From contig JAIVFJ010000057.1 of assembly GCA_025765615.1 (NCBI GenBank), forward strand, positions 237,501 through 301,500: 64,000 nt of DNA, given 5' to 3'. Below the pieces are notes generated by a model. The model did not search any database. It was not told where the DNA came from and saw only the letters and a list, made by a program, of their open reading frames with translations. Source of the DNA: Zopfochytrium polystomum (Eukaryota; Chytridiomycota; Chytridiomycetes; Chytridiales; Chytridiaceae). Position numbers and translations under genes: made by a program. Within the stretch, counting starts at the first letter, position 1; every line of letters starts with the position of its first letter. This document shows, in pieces, positions 1 to 14,901 of this stretch.

Positions 1-1962
1 GGCGGCGCCGCATCGCGTGCGCGGGAACGCCGATACGGCCGAGGACGCGCCCGCCGGCGTTGAAGTGGAGGAACAGCCGTGGTGGCTGGGCGCGTTCAAC
101 CCGCTGCGATGTCCGCCGGGAGCAAAGCGCGAGGACGACGGCGACGGCGACGGCGGCGACACAGTCGAGGAAATCGAGCGACGGAGGAGGAGCCAAAGGC
201 GGACGAAGGCGAGGACGGCGACGACGACGACGACGACCCTGGACCGCGCAAAGACGATCCTCGGCGGCGGTGGCGGCGACGGCGACGACGACGACGACGA
301 CGAGGCGCGGGTGCTTGCGCTCGGCGCGCGGTGGCGCGCTCTGCTGCCAGAGGCCGTGGCGCTTTTCGACGAGGCTGGGGTGAGCGGACGTTTAATTTTT
401 CTACTTTTCTTTCTTTTTTTTTTTCCCTCTCCGATCCGCCCCATTGACGGTTACACGAAAAGTCCCTCCGCCGCCTGAACGGCTTTTGCGCCAGCTCGTT
501 CTCGGCCGCAAACAGTGCGCGCCTCGCGCGCCTGCTCGACGCCCACATGTTTGCCCCGCGCTCGGCGCGCGCCAACTCGCGAGAAAACGAGGCAAAGCTC
601 GCGCCCATCGTCGCCACCGAGCGCGCCGCCTACCACCGCGTTCACTGCCTCGCCAACCCCACGCGGCTGCTGCCGCGGACTGTTTCGGACCACAACCAGC
701 ACCAGCACAACCACAATCAGCACGACGGCGGCGGCGGCAGCCGACGTCGTCGTCGTCGTCGTCCTCGGCGTGGGCGTCGTCTCGGCCGTCAAAGCCCCCG
801 ACGGGGAGGAGGAAGAGGAGAAGGCCCCGACGACGACGATGACGACGACTTGCCAAAGTGCGCCGTGTGGCGGCGTACGGGGGAGATCCTGGCGGCGTCG
901 AGGTCGCTCGCGGACGCGCTTGGTCTGCCGTTGGAGGCGCTGAATCCGGGGCGGGGGCGGCGGCGGCGGCAGCGGCGGCGGCAGGCCGAGGAGGAGGAAG
1001 AGAAGGCGGGGACGTCCAGCCGTTTTTGTAAGTGTTTCCGGCGACGCAACGAGGCAGTCAGCGTCGGACCGGGCTGGTGCAGCGGCGGGAGCGTTTGCGA
1101 GTCCGTGGGGCCTGGCCGCGATGACTACAACGACGACGATAATGACGAGGGCGACGACGGTGGCGGCGACTCGCGGCAGCAGAAGCAGCGGCAGCGAAAC
1201 GGAATGACGATCTACGAGCTCATGACCCAGGATGCGGCGGCGGCTTACTGGGCGCTGTTCCTCGCCGCCGCGTTCCCCGTCCCTGTCGCTGGTGCCGGTG
1301 CTGGCAGCGGCAGCGGCAGCGGCGCTGCCGACGTTCCTCCCAAGCAAGACAGCCGCGGCGACGACGGGGACGGGAACGGGGACGCGGACGACGTGTACGG
1401 CCACGGGACCCTCATGCGCGGGTGCGTTCTGCGCGTTCCGTGGCACGGGTGGGGGTGGGCTCCCGCGGTGCGTGACAGCGACGACGACGACGACGACGAC
1501 GAGGACGACCACGAAGATGGGTGGGCCCCGTGCGGCGGCGCCTGCGGCCCACCTGCACACGAAACGCGGGTGGCGACAGCGGTGTGCGAGGCGGCGGCCG
1601 CCTGCCCGACGTGCGGGATCCCGCTCGACGGCGCGGCGGCGGCGACGAGCGCCGCATCCCCGCCATCGACACTGCCGCCGCCGCCGGTCACACCACCGCT
1701 AGGGCCACCGTCGTCGCCGTCCCGACGTCGCCGCAAGCATCCTTTCCGATGCGCCGAGGACGCCGCCAACGCGGACGCGGACACGGACATGGACGGCGAC
1801 GACCAGGACGACGACGACGGCGACGACAGCGACGCGGAGCCTGCCGCGGATCGCGTTGGTGCGGGGCGTCGCGGCGTCATCGAGTGCATGATGATGTTCA
1901 CGGTAGTGCGCGACGAAGGCAGCGGCGACCCGCTGTGCGTGCGGGGGGTGTTTGACTTTTGA
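1..1962 (+). CDS. ERT1: ERT1/RDS2-like transcription factor, C-terminal part (left-truncated)
   Basis: The open frame enters from the left edge, so the start and any Zn2Cys6 DNA-binding cluster lie outside the window. Exons read 2-379 and 463-1962; the intron 380-462 (GTGAGC...AG) is phase 0. The C-terminal PAS-like domain of the fungal ERT1/AcuK family is recognisable: CAVWRRTGEILAASRSLADA (from about 859), MTIYELMTQDAAAAYW (about 1204), MRGCVLRV (about 1413) and the closing CMMMFTVVRDE...LCVRGVFDF. Known family members regulate gluconeogenesis and use of non-fermentable carbon. The domain is interrupted by long Asp-, Arg- and Ala-rich inserts, mostly from GAC/CGG repeats. A GTAAGT at about 1027 could open a further in-frame intron. 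Identification rests on the spaced PAS motifs only. Confidence 0.72.
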
Positions 1963-2497
1963 GCGGAGGGGAAGTACGCGTGAGGGTCGTAGGTGGCGGA
2001 GCGCCGGCGACGAACGCAGGGTTTTTCAGAGACTGCGCGGCGGCAAAAGGCAATTTTTCGTTTGACTATTTCTATTATTTATTCATGTTTCTAAGGATTC
2101 CATTATTCCTAGCCCCCATTCACTTAAGTGACCAAAAATATAGCCCCCGTTTGTCTGTTCCTTCTTTCTTCCTTGTTCATTTTTTGCTTTATTTCCTTTT
2201 TCTTTTTTTTCATGGATGAAGTCAAAGTGATTTCACTAATCGTTGGCACCACCAACCCGAACCCTAAAAGTGCGCTTTACAAGTGCGCTTATTGTGGCCA
2301 AATCCATGGCACAACCCGAACCTCCGAGAACCTTGATCTCTCTCTCATGTACATATTCAAAAGGCTTGGATCTCTTGTAGTTGCCTTGACTGGAATTCTC
2401 TTCTTTTTGAGAATGGATGGTGGTGTCCTCTCACTGCCACTGCCACTGCCGCTGGTGCTGGGTCGAGGATGTATTGCTGCGGCGACTCCTTTCAGAC
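1963..2497. other. Intergenic, no recognisable gene
   Basis: AT-rich sequence follows the ERT1-like stop codon. It contains T-rich runs near 2160-2215. No conserved coding frame was recognised; it probably holds the 3' UTR of the upstream gene and the start of a transposon island. Confidence 0.5.
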
Positions 2498-3688
2498 TTA
2501 ATCCAAGAGTCGCTGTTTCTCTGAAGCAGGTAGTTTTGCGAACTGGCCTTCAACTGAATTGGCCGGCTCCACCATTTTTGGTTCAATACAATGCGAAATG
2601 AGCCAGTGATTGTGAATAATCAGAGAACGGCCGTGGTTCATGTCTTCGGCAATCATGCGCTTGCATGGCAACCCATATGTTGTGGTGAACCTTCCAGCAC
2701 ACTCCTTGTCGATCTTTGGGACAGTGTGACACTGCTCGAGCACTTTTGTGAGAGCGAAATGGAAGACAACACCGAGTCCGGGCAGTAAATAGGGAATACA
2801 GAGGTGGTGCGGACGACGGGCAATCACGCGTGACCGGCCTAACAGCCTCGTCATTAAAGCGGTCCCTTAATCCACGATGGATGCAATCGAAACTTCCGAG
2901 TAGATCGTGCGTCGAGACCTCAATAAATGGTTTCAACACAGAGAGTGGTTTCCTTTCAACGACACGATGTGACTGCACGTCCCAGATGCAAATGCTTGTC
3001 TGTATAGCATTCAGCAAAGCAATTGTCAATCTTCAGCCACCCGTGAAGATACGAGAGGACCTCGGGAAACTTGTTTGACAGACTGTCTTCCAGTTTGCGT
3101 TCTGCCTTGTCAGTCCTGAAATTACAGCGTTGACCTCTGTTGCGCTGCCTGGACCGGTTATTATAGTTTTGAGCTTTGCCTTAACATTCTTATTACTGTG
3201 CCACCGACACAGCAAATTGGTACTCGACGGAAATACGGCGTTGAATTGGCGTTCATTAAGGCCAGCTCTCGGTCCGTTACTATCACGACTGGAGGAACCG
3301 CAAGGATCGCGTTCAAGGCAATTAAGCGCCCAAGTATACTCGTTGACTCCCTCAGAGCTGGATGTGAAAGCAAATGCAACATTGGCTGTGGTATTGTTCT
3401 CTCCGAAATCGTGACGATATTCAGCAGCGGCAGTCGAGGCTCATTCGTCTTGTACGTGCAGTCCATCAGAAGCGCGCTTGGGTCTACGCTGAATCTCTTT
3501 GATACTGTCCGGGTGAGCAAAAAACAGCGACACCACTCTGCGGGGGCCCTCCGTGTTGAGTCGATCAAGGAGAGCATCCATTGGTGATCGCTCGCCAATA
3601 TCAAGCGGACGACACGCGCAATGCCGAGTAAAAGTGGTCCCAATAATAAAGACAGGTTAGCTGCAAATGCAGTTTGATAACGACTTGT
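2498..3688 (-). pseudogene. Mutator-like (MULE) transposase relic
   Basis: On the minus strand, several frames broken by stops and shifts spell pieces of a fungal MULE transposase. In order: LLMDCTYKTNEPRLPLLNIV (about 3440-3500, first catalytic Asp), VVIVTDRELALMNA (about 3240-3280, second Asp), LCRWHSNKNVKAKLK (about 3170-3215), EVSTHDLLGSFDCIHRGLRD (about 2850-2920), and a SWIM-like C/H segment near TTTYGLPCKRMIAEDM (about 2640-2700). The coding parts shift frame at least twice and cannot give a full protein. The N-terminal part stops where a copia LTR begins at 3689. Terminal inverted repeats were not found by eye. Confidence 0.72.
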
Positions 3689-4099
3689 GTTAGGCGGAAC
3701 TGACTGGTTAGCAGCAAGAGGCACAAGACGGGCCCGAACCTATTGTGACTGTCAGTTATCATTCTCACAATGCCTATGGGAGAGCGAGCCACCACCAATG
3801 CAGACCTGGCCCCTGGCTTGCGCTGATGACAAATACTCCAAGTATTAAGTGGAACAGAAACCCAGTGTCAACAGTTTTCCTCCTCCTCTGCTCAAGCAGA
3901 TAATATAGGAGAGGTTTTTACCCTTTCCTGGTAACGCTTCCCTAGCAACTATTACAGTGTGCATATCATCATTATGTATCAATAATTCATAACAGAGTTT
4001 TTTCTCTTTCTCTCCAGGTTGGGGAGAGGACCAACCACAAACACACATCTCCACTTCATTCACTCCTTCCACTCACTCACTCAGAGTAGACTGTTTACA
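3689..4099 (+). repeat. 5' LTR of the copia-type element
   Basis: A 411-bp block begins TGTTAGGCGG and ends GACTGTTTACA, the TG...CA ends of an LTR. It precedes the decayed copia internal region in the same orientation. A second, inverted copy at 45708-46125 can be aligned by eye over nearly its whole length and is flanked by a 5-bp target duplication, which confirms both ends. The 5 bases upstream are ACTTG. No matching 3' LTR follows the element, so this duplication cannot be checked here. Confidence 0.82.
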
Positions 4100-4688
4100 C
4101 ATCAGCGTGCCAGCTATCTGGCTGCATCAACCACAGATTCTAGCTCCGGAAAAACACTCTCCACCACCTCCAACAAACGGAATCAGCACAGCTCAACTTT
4201 AGAAACCATTTCGTTTGGGAGGCCCAAAATTTTTGACACCCTCTCCCAGCCTACTCCGTCATTCAATCCAGGCGTGCTATGGTGCATTCAAAAGCCCTGA
4301 ATCTCCTCATTCCAACAAGCTATCACAGAGCTCTTTACATTGTCCCCATGGAATTTGATTGGCCTCCCAAGTTGAAAAACGCTTCCTCAACTTTGTGTGA
4401 CATCGTCTCAACAGCGCGATCAGAGGACACCCTTCCACAGCTGTATTTACCTGCTTCTGCTCTTTCCATTGATACCCAACACGTTCCGCTACGATGACTA
4501 CAGCAGGAGCTACAAGCTATTTTGACAAGGGGTCCAAAATTCAGGAACCACAATTTTTTGTCCTTTCTTGTGTGACAAGTCACCCCAGCAGCACACCAAA
4601 TTGCTCTAAGTTCTCTCTATTCTATTCTCCAACACTCCCCAAGGGAAAACACCACCAAAACTTCGATTCTTAGCCTGAAATTCAGCAC

Positions 4689-6040
4689 ATGATTGCTATT
4701 CAACGTTCCAACCTACTATTCCGTTTTCAGAATTTTCTGTCCACTTGCAACAAGCATTGCGTGCAAAACACATATTCTTTCCTGGACCATTTCTCCATCA
4801 ACAGCATCAAACAACTCCTAGAGTCACTATTTGTCACCACTGCACTGTCAAGCAACTCCTCCAAATTTTTCCATTTACTGTTTTTCCTGGAACAGGATCA
4901 TTACTACGCGCAAATGTCGTCCAACCTAAACTCTCTTGTTGGCATGTTCACTGGTAAGACGCTGAAAGAATTCAATGGCTTTATTAGCAACCTTCAGATC
5001 AAGGTCATTGGTGAAAAGGGAATTCAGGACCTAGTGCGGACGGACTTATTCCGTCTTGAGAGACCTTTCTGCAACAAGGAGGCCTACCATACACACGTCA
5101 CACACCTACCCAAGGATCAGTGGGACAGATGGCGTTTCTGGCTGCACTGTTGAAATGGTGGGCACAGCACACCAGAGCCAAAGGCTGGCGAAACACTCTC
5201 ATCAAATTATCTCTATGTTCCAACTGCTGCTAAGCAAGCTAATGCTGGACCATTTGTGGCTGTCGAAGCAACTGTCAAGTACCAGATTCAGCATCACATC
5301 ATGACTTCATCAGAGTTCATGAATGCTGTGCTGAAGATGCACATAGGCCACGCTACTTGTCAGGAACATGGCAGGACAGGACAAGGCAGACAAGGGACTG
5401 AGAGGAGTGATGATTGTATTGGAAACCATAATTCACTTGAGGGATGGAACAGGTCCCACATTCCCCTTTTATACCTTTTGAGAGTCTTCCTTGTCAAGAC
5501 TCAAAGAAAGTTCCAGAAAGAGCAATTAGTAATACAATGATACCAATGATACCAATGACAACAAGACAAGTCAGGAAAGCAAAGAAGGTCCAGAAGGTTC
5601 CACAAGGTTCCATGAAGGAATGTTCTAGAAGGTTCCAGAGGTTTCCAGAGGTGATTCATAACACTACTGGTGTGGTTACCACAAGGCATACGTTCACCAC
5701 ATGGAAAGGGACTGTCGTGACTGCTGCAAGCCAGGAGCCACCCAATGGCCAGAGACAAAGGCTTCCTCAATCCATCGACGTCTTGGAAGAGTTGAAGGCA
5801 CTGGGTGCGAGTTCTGTGCCACCAACGCACACACACACAAGTCTGAGCACTGCCTGCACATGCGCCGAGCCAATGGCATCTCAGCCAGGCTCCAAGCGCA
5901 GCACTTCACACCAGCTCAACCAAACCATGCTTCAGCCTCAGCAACTGTGGCTGTACTGCAAGCAACTCTTGTTTCTTTCTCTGGATTTCACCCTCAACCT
6001 GCTACAGGAGGGCCCTCTGTTTCTTCTTCTTCTCAAATAA
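4689..6040 (+). pseudogene. copia gag relic, split by a solo LTR
   Basis: The region from about 4900 encodes a gag-like polypeptide (NSLVGMFTGKTLKEFNGFIS) up to the insertion at 5358. It resumes after 5663 with a zinc-knuckle-like C-x2-C...H...C motif at about 5807-5863 (CEFCATNAHTHKSEHCLHM). Gag normally packages the element RNA. Frames do not stay open across the whole stretch, and excising the inserted LTR alone does not restore one continuous reading frame. Confidence 0.6.
5358..5663 (+). repeat. Solo LTR (family B) nested in the copia element, with target duplication
   Basis: A 306-bp unit starts TGTCAGGAACATGG and ends GATTCATAACA. It is flanked by a perfect 5-bp direct repeat CTACT (5353-5357 and 5664-5668), the footprint of retroviral-type integration. 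It contains a TATA-like stretch (CCCCTTTTATACC, about 5463) and a tandem ATACCAATG-type motif. A near-identical copy lies at 50566-50868. The internal region of its parent element is absent from the window, so each copy is a product of LTR-LTR recombination. Confidence 0.92.
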
Positions 6041-6049
6041 AAAGTCCCT

Positions 6050-9000
6050 CTCGCTTCTACTTCTTTGTGAACACTGCAACAGTGAGCGCGTCACACACAG
6101 GCAAAGCCTCTCTTCTGTGCATGATTGATTCTGGAGCTGTACCCACAATGATACCACAACGGGAGCAATTCACTGAGCACCAACAATTTGAAACCAAACA
6201 CCATGCCCGCCTAGCAGATGACCATGAATGCTGCATCAAAGGAATTGGATCTGTCACTCTCACTTTTCCTGGTTTTGATGTGGTGCTCCAGAATGTGCTT
6301 CATGTCCCATCGCTGAAGGAACTGCTCATCTCTGTGTCGAATGTCCTCCAAGACCCAACTGCTGGGATGCTGTTCACTCAAGATTCTGTCTTTCTTCTTG
6401 ATCTTGCTACACTCGCATCTCAACACAGCATCAAGATTGGCAAACGACGACAGTCTTTATTATCTCATCACAGTCCAGCACCCAGCTGCACAGAAGACTA
6501 TTTCAGTTGAGCCCATTGCCTACGCATCACCAGCAACTGCAGGCGACCTTTGGCACCATTGTTTTGGCCACATCCACCAAGAGCAAGTACGTGACACTCT
6601 CAAGTCTGGTGATGTCGACGATGCTCCTGCTCCACCGCCAACAACACACAAGCCTTGCATCATTTGTGATATGGCAAAGATGCGGTGGCAACACCTCATG
6701 GTCAAACCTTGATTTGATTTTGCCCTGCAGCAGATGCTGTGTACTGACCAAACTGGAAAGATCAGTACACGTCTCTTGACAGTTCCAACTACTTTGAAGT
6801 TGTTGTCGACTACACCACAGGCTATACTTGGGTCAACACTGTCACTCGCACAGCAGGTGTCACTCAACGGATAATTGATCGCATTGATTTTGAAGAGCAA
6901 CTCTTCCCCACTCGTCAAACACTATCCGTACGAGCAGACAACCTCAGTCTTAACACTCAGCAATTTGAGGCCTACTGTATCAACCACCAACCTCCCATCA
7001 TCTTCCAGCATTTTGTCCCTTATGTCAAGGTTGGTGATGGTGTTGCAGAAAATGCCATCAAGGTCATCACCCACATTGCTTCCTGTCCAGCTTCCACAGT
7101 TCTTCTGGTCCTACGCAATACACCATGCTTCATTCCTGCGCAATCATGTGCAACACACTCGCCCTGGTCGAATTCCATTTGAATATTACCAAGGCCGAAA
7201 CCCAACCTAAGCCACCTTGGAATTTTCAGCTGCCTCATTGTCACACTCAACAATGAGCATACAGAACCTGCAAACTCACACAAGACCAAGTTCTCTCCTC
7301 AAGCCTCACTTGGACTCTTCTTGACCTTCGACACATACAGAGAGTCTATTGCCCTCAGCTACGACTTTACTGCACAAACCATTCTTCAGACACGCCACTA
7401 TAACTTGCATGAGCATGTCTCTTTCCTGACCTTGTCTGCAGTGGCGCTAAGCTTCAATCTCTTAATTCTGATTTCTCAACTTCTCTCTCTGATGATTTTA
7501 TGGATTTTCCTAAAACTGACAACTCTCCTTCTTTCGAGCCTGTTGAGCCACCACTCGACTCTTACTGTCGATTATCCAACTCTCCTCCTGACGGTGCTCC
7601 CTCCACTCATACTCTCCTGCAACTGCACCAGGCTTCAGCTGCCAGCATCACCAACAAACACCTCAGATCAACCTCCAACTCTTCCCCAAGATATAGAAGA
7701 TGATGATGACAATGACAACTATGGTTGGAACCCTGACACATTCACTGTCATCCTGGGCAAATATGAAGACGAACCTGAAGAGAGCCTCGCTCCATCGCAG
7801 ACCGCATAGCAGCATCCATCAACACTGAACCAGAACCTGTCATTGAATCACCACTTCCACCATCTGTCATTGTCAGCATCAAAGATCCACCAACGGGACT
7901 TCACAAGCAACTTGTAAATTGAACAATCACTCGCCATCTCTTGCAACTCTACCTTGCATCAGTCAAACCAGAAAAACACTTCCCAAAGCGCTTCCCTAAA
8001 GAACTAATCCACCAATCACAATTCCCACCTGTGCCACGTTCCCACAAGGAAGCCCACGCATCAGACTACAACAAAGAATGGACTGGAACTGAGCTTGAGG
8101 AACTTAACTCTCTCATGGACGAGCACAAGGTCTGGGAATGGGCAGTTCTTCGTCCTGGCAAACGCGCAATGTTCTGCAAATGGGTTTATGCCTACAAGCG
8201 CGACCTTTTGGCTGTGAAGCGATGGAAAGCCTGTCTTGTCGCATGTGGAAACACACAACGTGAAGGCATTGACTGCACAGACACCTTTCTCCTGTCGTCC
8301 GGGTCGAGGCCATCTGACTGCTCATTGCAGTCAGCCTTGCTTTTGACCTCTAGAACCACAGCATGGATGTCAACACAGCCTACCTGTAGGCTTTTCTCAA
8401 AGAAGTCATCTACATGCATCCACCAAAAGCCCATGAGCAATTCACTCCAGATGGAAAGAAACTATTGTGCAAACTCCTGAAGAGCCTCTATGGACTTCAC
8501 CAATCTGGACCCAACTGGTTCCTGACCCTTCACAAGTTCATTGTCGAGAAACTCAGCTTCAATCAATCGCTTGCTGAACCCTGCCTCTTCTTTCGAGTAG
8601 AACCTCAGTAGCAAACGTTTGAAATCATCTTTGTCTTTGTCGACGACACCAATGTCATGGCCAACACCCCAGCTCTTGTTGCAAAAATTGAGGATGCTTT
8701 TTGTGCTGAGTGCAGCATGTCTCTCAAGGAAACCACTGTCAGCCAAGTGATTTGCATCCACCTCGAGCGCAACGCCGAAGGCATTTAGATGGGCCTAGAC
8801 GAATACACCAGGACAATTCTTACTGAAGAGAAAATGTGGGACAACCTCAATATTGCATCAACTCCAATGTCTATCACCTTTATGCATGACGAAACATCAA
8901 TCAAACTCAGCAAGAGCGACTCAAGCTGGTATCAATCCACACTCATGAAAATTCAATACCTCACAACACAAACTCAACCAGATATCGCATTTGCAACAAA

Positions 9001-9447
9001 TGTGCTCTCCCAGTTCCAACTGAAGCCACACCAGTGCCATTGCACTGCACTCTGCCGCCTGCTTCATTACCTCCAAGGCACCTGGGACTACGGATTATTC
9101 TATAGGCAAAGCCACAAGCCACAACAGCTCTTTACAAACAGCACTCTTGAACCAGCTGCATACGCTGATGCATCCTATGGGGGCGAACCTGGAGACAGCA
9201 CTGTGCGCACTGGATATGTCTTTTTCCTCATGGGTGCTGCTGTTTCTTGGGTCTCATGCAAACAACATCCCGTATCGCTATCCTCCACAGAAGCAGAATA
9301 CTACTCACTTTCTGAAGCCTTCCAAGAAGCACAATGGCTCCCAGCCGTATCATCAGAGTTGCAACTCCCAGCACAGCAGCAACTAACAATCCTCGAGGAC
9401 AATCAACCTGCAATCACACTAGTGCTCAACCCTCTAATCCCATTATT
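6050..9447 (+). pseudogene. copia pol relic (protease, integrase, RT, RNase H)
   Basis: Motifs in order: the aspartic protease site MIDSGAVPT (about 6121-6147); the gag-pre-integrase segment DLWHHCFGHIHQEQV (about 6546); the integrase start LCTDQTGKIS (about 6737); the RT segment CKWVYAYKRD (about 8175), followed by LLKSLYGLHQSGPNWF (about 8473) and FVDDTNVMA (about 8634, the YVDD-box equivalent); RNase H ADASYGG (about 9162) and SSTEAEYYSLSEAF (about 9280). Multiple in-frame stops and shifts separate these blocks. The RNase H domain is cut off before its last conserved segment. Confidence 0.88.
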
Positions 9448-9752
9448 TTAATTCTCTGACTTCTCGGACTAACCGCACCTGACCTGCTCCCTCCGCCTGG
9501 CTTCTATGTAGCTCTTATCCCCGCACATTTGCGTCCTTGGCGTCCGCCAGCCAAAAATATTGTCCCACGAAGGAGAAAAGGGGAACACTCATCAATCAAA
9601 GAGGAAGAATAAAGTGGCGGGGGAAAAAAAGTCAAACTCATTCCCGCAAGAGACCACGCATCAGCCCCGACGGTCTCCGCTCTTCAGTCATTCGCCGCCG
9701 CTGCCTTCGTCTCCACCGTCTTCGGTCAGCACGTAGTCTAGAATCATTGGAT
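9448..9752. other. Intergenic between copia relic and BUB2 stop
   Basis: No gene was recognised. This is the 3' flank of BUB2 (minus strand), abutting the truncated retrotransposon. Confidence 0.5.
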
Positions 9753-9840
9753 CTAGGGAAGCACTCGATCAGACGCTGTGTCGTTTTGCCGAGGCTCAAC
9801 CGGGGTGGGCCATGGAGAGGCCGCGTCACGCAAACACACT

Positions 9841-9878
<38 letters not shown>

Positions 9879-11785
9879 ACACGCACTCTCACCAAAAGGG
9901 TGTCTCACGAGCATATCGTAAATATTATCCGGCAGCTTTGGCAGCATTTTCAGCGTCAGGGCAATAATTGCGCGGGCATCGAGGTCGGGCATGGTGCGAA
10001 GAACTTTGACCGGGCTGTCGATTTTTTTTTGGGGGGTCCAGGGGGTTAAGAAGAGGGAACGTTGGGAGAGGAAGGCGGGGGAGCGAAAGAGAGAAAAAAG
10101 GTTCCCCGAAAAGGCCGTCGCACCTGGGAGACTTCATGATCAAGTCCTTGACGCGAACGACTTGCGCGAGGACGCACACGACGTTCAAGTGTATGCCGTA
10201 CGCGAGGAAAAAGTCCCACAGCTTGAGGGCTTCGGAGAGGGGTTGGGTGCAGGCTGAGAACGTCATGATGGCTGGCAACAGGCGCGGGTGAGGGGGGGTA
10301 TAAAGGGAACAAAGCGTCAGTGGATGAACTGTTTCCGCAAATGAACAAGAGAGGGGGGAGGTGTTCTTAAGCCGGTTACATGGAAACGCGTAAGTGATGG
10401 CCTCGAGCTTCTTTGACTTCAAATAACGGTGCAAGTTTGGCTCCAGGATCTTGAAAATCATGTCGAAGAGCTTTGAAGCGATCAAAGCCAAACAAGGTCA
10501 GTAAGCACCACTCTGTCCGCGAGGCTCGTTTTTGGCAAACATGGATTACAAAACAAGGGAAATGCAAAAAAAAAAAAAAAAAATTGCAAACCTTGATCCC
10601 GCAGTGCACGCCCTCGAGCGACGGCTGCACGTAGAGCGGGCACGAGTTTTGAATGAATGCAAGGAAAGAGTAGAAGGCGTCCAGCTCGGGCATGACGTAG
10701 AGGAACGGTGCAGCGAGGACGTTCATTCCTTGGACGTACGAAAACTTGAGGTTGATCAACCGCGAGGGAGGTTGGTCTGGGGCGGCGTTGATGTGATTTG
10801 GTTACAGTTCCAACAAAAAGAAAAACAAAACAAAACAAAGAAAAAAGAGTAAGCGCGAGCTTGATCCGCAAGTACGCCGGGCCCTCGCGGCAAGGCAAAC
10901 CTTTGACTTTCCACACAAAGGCGTTGAGCAGGCGCGCGAGCAGGCCCTCGTCAACGCGGCCGACAAACTGGGCGTCCGTGGCGAGCGTGCGGAACGTGTC
11001 GTTCTTGATCTTGGAGTCGTACACGTCGCAGCGGCCCTTTTCGACGAGCGTAATGTACTCGAGCGCCGACACCTTGTACACGCCGATCAGCGCCTTCCAG
11101 ATACGCCCGCGCAGACCGGGCGCAGAGGACAGCTTGCTCGCAGCGGTCGGTCCTCGTCGGATTGAGGCCGTCTTAAATTTTTGGTGTTGTTTGTGTGCAA
11201 GCGTGAGAGCAAAGAGGTTTTAGAGGCCGGAAAGGACCACCACAACCTCAAACGAAAAACAGGCGCCACTTCGGTTCCCTCCCAAACATTCACCCGCACA
11301 CCACACACCGCACACAGCACACGACGCACCTCGTCGTCCGGGATTCCGTCCGCCAACACAACCTTCCGCAGCCGCCTCATGGCCGCCCGCAGCTCGCGCT
11401 CCGACCCGTGGTGCCCCGCCAGAATCTGCTCGTACGCGTCCACCAGCCGCCGCTTCGCCGTCGCGCTGCTCGACCCGGACAGGACCATCACCCCGTGGTG
11501 GTGGTTGTGGTGGCTGTGGTGGCTGGGGTGCTGCGGATGCGGGTGCGGCTGCTGCTGCGCGCGGTGGCTTTTCGATTGATGAGGCGGCGGCGGCGTCGGC
11601 GGCGGCGGTGGGAAGGCGGTTCCCCCGCGCACACCTCCCGCCCGCGCGGCCCCCGGCGACCCGGACACCGACATCGACGACGATGATGGCACCAGCGACG
11701 CCGCACTCCACGCGCCGCTGCGCCGTGCCGGCGGCGTCGCCGTCGCCGTCGCCGCCGCCGCCGTCGTGGTCGTCGTCGTCGCCAT
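9753..11785 (-). CDS. BUB2: BUB2 / Cdc16-type mitotic exit GTPase-activating protein (TBC domain)
   Basis: Bub2 with Bfa1/Byr4 forms the GAP for the Tem1/Spg1 GTPase at the spindle pole, restraining mitotic exit or septation. Exons on the minus strand, all phase-compatible: 11785-11330, 11132-10901, 10776-10592, 10470-10380, 10271-10124, 10014-9893 and 9838-9753. TBC hallmarks are present: LRGRIWKALIGV, SKIKNDTFRTLATD (the Arg of the arginine finger), FSYVQGMNVLAAPFLY (glutamine finger YVQGMN), CPLYVQPSLEGVH, LKLWDFFLAYGIHLN and LARAIIALT-type helix ARAIIALTLKML. Conservation begins at about ELRAAMRRLRKVVLADGIP. The upstream Ala/Thr/His-rich part is low complexity. ATG 11785 is the first in-frame ATG, and 11674 or 11488 are alternatives. 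The last intron is mostly GT repeat. Confidence 0.88.
9846..9877. repeat. (CA)n / (GT)n dinucleotide tract inside a BUB2 intron
   Basis: The tract fills most of the 54-nt intron 9839-9892, read as GT repeats on the coding strand between donor GTGAGA and acceptor TTTGCAG. The intron length is a multiple of three and contains no stop. Confidence 0.85.

Positions 11786-14901
<3,116 letters not shown>

Larger units (their letters stand above)
3689..9447 (+). mobile_element. Decayed Ty1/copia retrotransposon, 3'-truncated
   Basis: The element runs 5' LTR, gag and then pol in copia order: protease, integrase, reverse transcriptase, RNase H. It is inactive because the frame is broken by many stops and shifts (for example TAG at 8608 and 8786), a 306-bp solo LTR interrupts the gag region at 5358-5663, and the sequence ends in RNase H shortly after EDNQPAIT, with no 3' LTR. 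The next recognisable sequence is the BUB2 3' flank. A tRNA primer-binding site after 4099 was not recognised. Confidence 0.88.

Noticed and set aside
451..1560. Minus-strand open frame of about 369 codons opposite the ERT1-like gene
   Set aside because: Poly-Val/Ala/Pro composition from triplet repeats, with no motifs. The plus strand has a recognisable domain.
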